Part shown: piece by piece, positions 61,101 to 64,000 of the stretch
Numbering within the stretch: position 1 is the first letter of the stretch
How the letters are laid out: each line of letters opens with the position of its first letter
Assembly: GCA_907165065.1 (NCBI GenBank)
Contig: OU015526.1
Span: 73,040,223-73,104,222, forward strand
Direction: 5' to 3'
Length of the DNA: 64,000 bases
Origin: Caprimulgus europaeus
Lineage: Eukaryota; Chordata; Aves; Caprimulgiformes; Caprimulgidae
Notes under the pieces: model-generated
The model's input: the letters and a program-made list of their open reading frames with translations, nothing else
Told to the model about the DNA's origin: nothing
Database searches by the model: none
Program-made: the position numbers and the translations under genes

Positions 61101-64000
61101 CTACATTAATGTTTTGGTTCAGGGCAGTGAAAGGGTTTAGTAAATCCACCAGTCATCCCCACTTACTGCGTGTGAGTTCCCTTTGTAGGGTATAAACTAG
61201 ACTTATTTTGAGGGACGTTAAGCTGGAAGCTTTATTTCCCTGTGAACCAAATATTTGCTGGTGTATGATAGGAGGCATAAGGGCGTATAGCAGCATTTGG
61301 CATTTTTGAAGGGCTTTAAGTGATGTGCTTTGTGGGGGGACACTCAGATACAGGACCTCAGTAGATGTAGCCCAAGTCAAGCTGCTGGGGCATGCACAGG
61401 GTATATGCAGAGCCCCAGCTGAGCTGGCATGGTGTGCAGGGAGGGGCAGGCTGCAGTCCCTGCAGGGACTGTATGTTAGTGTCACCTGTGAAGGAAACTG
61501 GGCTTACTGGGGGGTGTATCCTTAATGCCTGGCGCAGATCAGAAACCAGCAGTAGCTGATTGTGCAGTTAGCTCGTTCGGCAGGCATGGTGTTTAGCTGC
61601 CGCTGAGCTGTGTAGCGACTGTGGCTGCAGCTCCAGAGTGCAAACTGCAGTTGTGTCTTTGGGTTGCAGCCTGCCCGGATGCCTCGCAGAGCCTTCGCCA
61701 GGCTCCGATCATCCTTTGTTGCTCTCTCTCTAAGGCAGTGCCCCGATGTTGGTCTGCGCTTGGCACAGTGTCTCTTGGTGTGGTTGCAGTGATCAGCATG
61801 CCAAGAAGCAGGAGCCCAGAGCCAGCGAGGAGAGCAGCAGGTCCTTTGGAGGTCACTGCTCTGCCTGGCTCTCTGCGGCACCTTGCGGCATGGCGTGGGC
61901 AGCTGGGAGCTTTCTCCTTGGGGTAGCAGGGTTAGTCTTGCCCTTTATAGAGAGGCAGTATATCAGTCAACTGAAATGCCTGATGATGGCACATTTCCTC
62001 CTGTGCTCCTTGATCTCTGCTGCAGGTGCATGTAGCTGACCATAATTTGTGTTGCTCTGTTTCATCGTGGTGGGGCTGATAACAGCTTCACAAAGCCCAA
62101 TGTAGGCAATAGACACTGCACAGTTGTCTTCTCTTGTAGCTACTGTGCTATTTTCACTGGTTAGAGTGTGTGGATTTGAAAGGTGCTTCCTGCATAAACA
62201 GGGACACTGTAAAAGACGAGGATATGGTTAATGTAGCTGCACCCATAAGTGAATAAAACCTTATATGCACATGGGAAAGAGTCCAGGGTTTGTACAGTTA
62301 AATCCAAAAAGGGTGTATTTTGAATTGTGTAGAGGACAGCATGAGCAAAATTAGTCTCAAAAGATAGAAAGCTAGAGGCAGACCAAATATCAAGTCTTTA
62401 AGGTCATTGTTGACTTAAATTATTAAGTGTATGGTGTTAACTGGCAGTGGCCATTAGGAAAGTAAAAAGCTCCTCTGCCTCTTTCTTATTGCACTTCCCT
62501 GGAGGGATCTTGCAAAGCTGAATGAAGCTGGCTTTTTAAAGGAGCACACACTTTAAGAAGCAATGGGGAAACCTCTGTTATGGTATTTATATCTTGTGGT
62601 TAGTTTGATATGTAGTTAGGTATTAATCAGTCTGATAAGATATGTCCTTGAATCTGGGTAGAAACCGGATGGGTGCTACAAGCTGTCACCTCAGGAAATA
62701 CCAACTCCCTGGTGAGGAGGGGCCAGAGGGCACTGGAAGTGACCAGGTGTCTTTGCTGCAAGAAAAGCAGCTGAACAGTGTTTCAAAAGGACTCTTTTCC
62801 TTCAACTAGTTGATGGTATATTTGGACATAGGTCAAATCCTGCAGTTTGGATATAATTGTACTGTGTCAGTGTTTAAAAAAAAAACAACCAAACAAAAAA
62901 AACCCAACAAACCAACACAAATTTACTCATCACCGTTGTTGAGCTGCTTCTTTTTTACATCTGCATGGTTTTAAAGTTTCAAACTACCTCGCTATAATGT
63001 AATGCTTTGTTGTTGATAAGAAAAGAGAAACAAATGACAGTTTGGTTTTTTTAATTCTCTGTACCCAAGTAAACTAAATTTATGCTACAAAAGAGGGTCT
63101 TCACATTGCAGAAGTAGTTGTCCTTTCAGCCATAGCTGTCAACAAATAATAATTACAGTAAGTTACTTGCTCATCTTTTTAGATCTCTAATCTTCTTATT
63201 ATATAGATCTATGTATCAAATTGGTGGCTTTGAAATATCTTCACTAAAAGACTTCTTTTTGTCTGAATCCTGCTGATGGTTGTATGTTTACTAGGTGTGT
63301 GTTAGCTGATACTGGTATTTATCTTTAAAATTAGGTAGAAGGATAGAGACATTTTATTTCTTAGATCATTTCTCCTTCATTCAAATTCAAGGATACTGTC
63401 TATAAGCTCTTGCAGACTGTAGTGATAGATTGTTGTGCATGGTATAGCATCATCTTTTTTTTTTTATTTTAAAGTTTAGGCAGTAGTTCTTCAGAGCTAC
63501 TTTTGACAGTAAATTTCTGGTGATGTGAAGCAATTCTAGAGCTGTTTTAAAATGCATGTGATTGTAGGATGATAGAGATTGAGGCACTATGTAAATTCTG
63601 TGCTGAACCATATGATCATGTATTTCGGCTCTGAAATGTATTTCCACATAAAGCTTCTTCTCTCCCAACAATTCATCTTTTGCTACACAAGTAAGCCTTG
63701 CTTGAGCTCTTCAGACAGTCCTAAAACTGACATAGTCTGCAGTTTCAGATGCTCCAGTGTGACTAGGTTGATGAACCATGTCTATTCCTGCTATACTGCT
63801 GCAACTTCAGATTCAGGAAGATACGTGACTCAGCATCTATCTGTGTAGTGTAAGACACAGGGAAAAGGACACAGGGCTGATTTCAGAAGTTGGTTAAGTA
63901 TCTTAGTGAAACTTAGTCAGGAAGACCAATCTTCCAAATACATGTGCCAAACATAAGCTAGCATCAAGTGATCTGTTGTATGAATGCCAAACCTCTTTAG
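58123..64000 (+). other. UGT8: UGT8 intron following the first coding exon (continues past the window)
   Basis: The intron begins with GTAAGG. I looked for the next UGT8 segment, the UGT signature and UDP-sugar-binding region, and did not recognise it in the translated frames up to base 64000. The stretch holds a moderately GC-rich patch (about 61370-61930) with a perfect 18-bp palindrome at 61454-61471 and a C/A-rich tract at 62875-62920. No CR1 or LTR copy was recognised here. Confidence 0.8.
62875..62920 (+). repeat. C/A-rich low-complexity tract
   Basis: A poly-A run passes into CAACCAAACAAAAAAAACCC-type sequence, inside the UGT8 intron after the first coding exon. Confidence 0.85.

Noticed and set aside
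61522..61926. Overlapping 87-119-codon frames on both strands near 61.5-61.9 kb
   Set aside because: The patch is GC-richer, so frames stay open by chance. They do not match the missing UGT8 exons.

Overview
This window is vertebrate nuclear DNA, almost certainly from a bird. The evidence is several CR1 LINE copies with the typical CR1 3' end, two copies of an avian-type endogenous-retrovirus LTR, the G/T- and C/A-rich low-complexity tracts common in bird genomes, very low gene density, AT-rich intergenic DNA and one sharp CpG island. The young CR1 subfamily present here resembles the CR1-J type that expanded in woodpeckers, hornbills and relatives. That is only a hint about the lineage.

One protein-coding gene is supported: UGT8 (ceramide galactosyltransferase), on the + strand. 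Its first coding exon lies at 57299-58122, with an AG acceptor directly upstream and a GTAAGG donor directly downstream. It encodes residues 1-274, about half of the enzyme. No later coding exon was recognised up to base 64000, so the C-terminal UDP-galactose-binding half lies beyond the window. A CpG island at about 39030-40840 is the probable promoter and non-coding first exon. That implies a 5'-UTR intron of roughly 17 kb.

Region by region: 1-39000 is intergenic DNA upstream of UGT8. It carries a short inverted CR1 tip fused to an LTR 3' end (1.8-2.04 kb); a 5'-truncated but open CR1 copy (about 3.2-5.73 kb); a CR1 3' fragment (8.9-9.3 kb); a 904-bp homopurine tandem array (11.7-12.6 kb); two adjacent minus-strand CR1 fragments (14.9-15.8 kb); an older CR1 piece (17.75-18.46 kb); decayed CR1-like traces near 31 and 33.8 kb; and a near-complete LTR (34.26-35.2 kb). 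The stretch 39.0-40.8 kb is the CpG island, 40.8-57.3 kb is probable UGT8 intron 1, 57.3-58.1 kb is the coding exon, and 58.1-64 kb is the next intron. No tRNA, rRNA, CRISPR or operon-like structure is present.

I found no new multi-gene system. The most distinctive features are the homopurine array, which is made of two domains with 12-bp and 11-bp periods, and the UGT8 start codon, which lies only 2 nt inside its exon.
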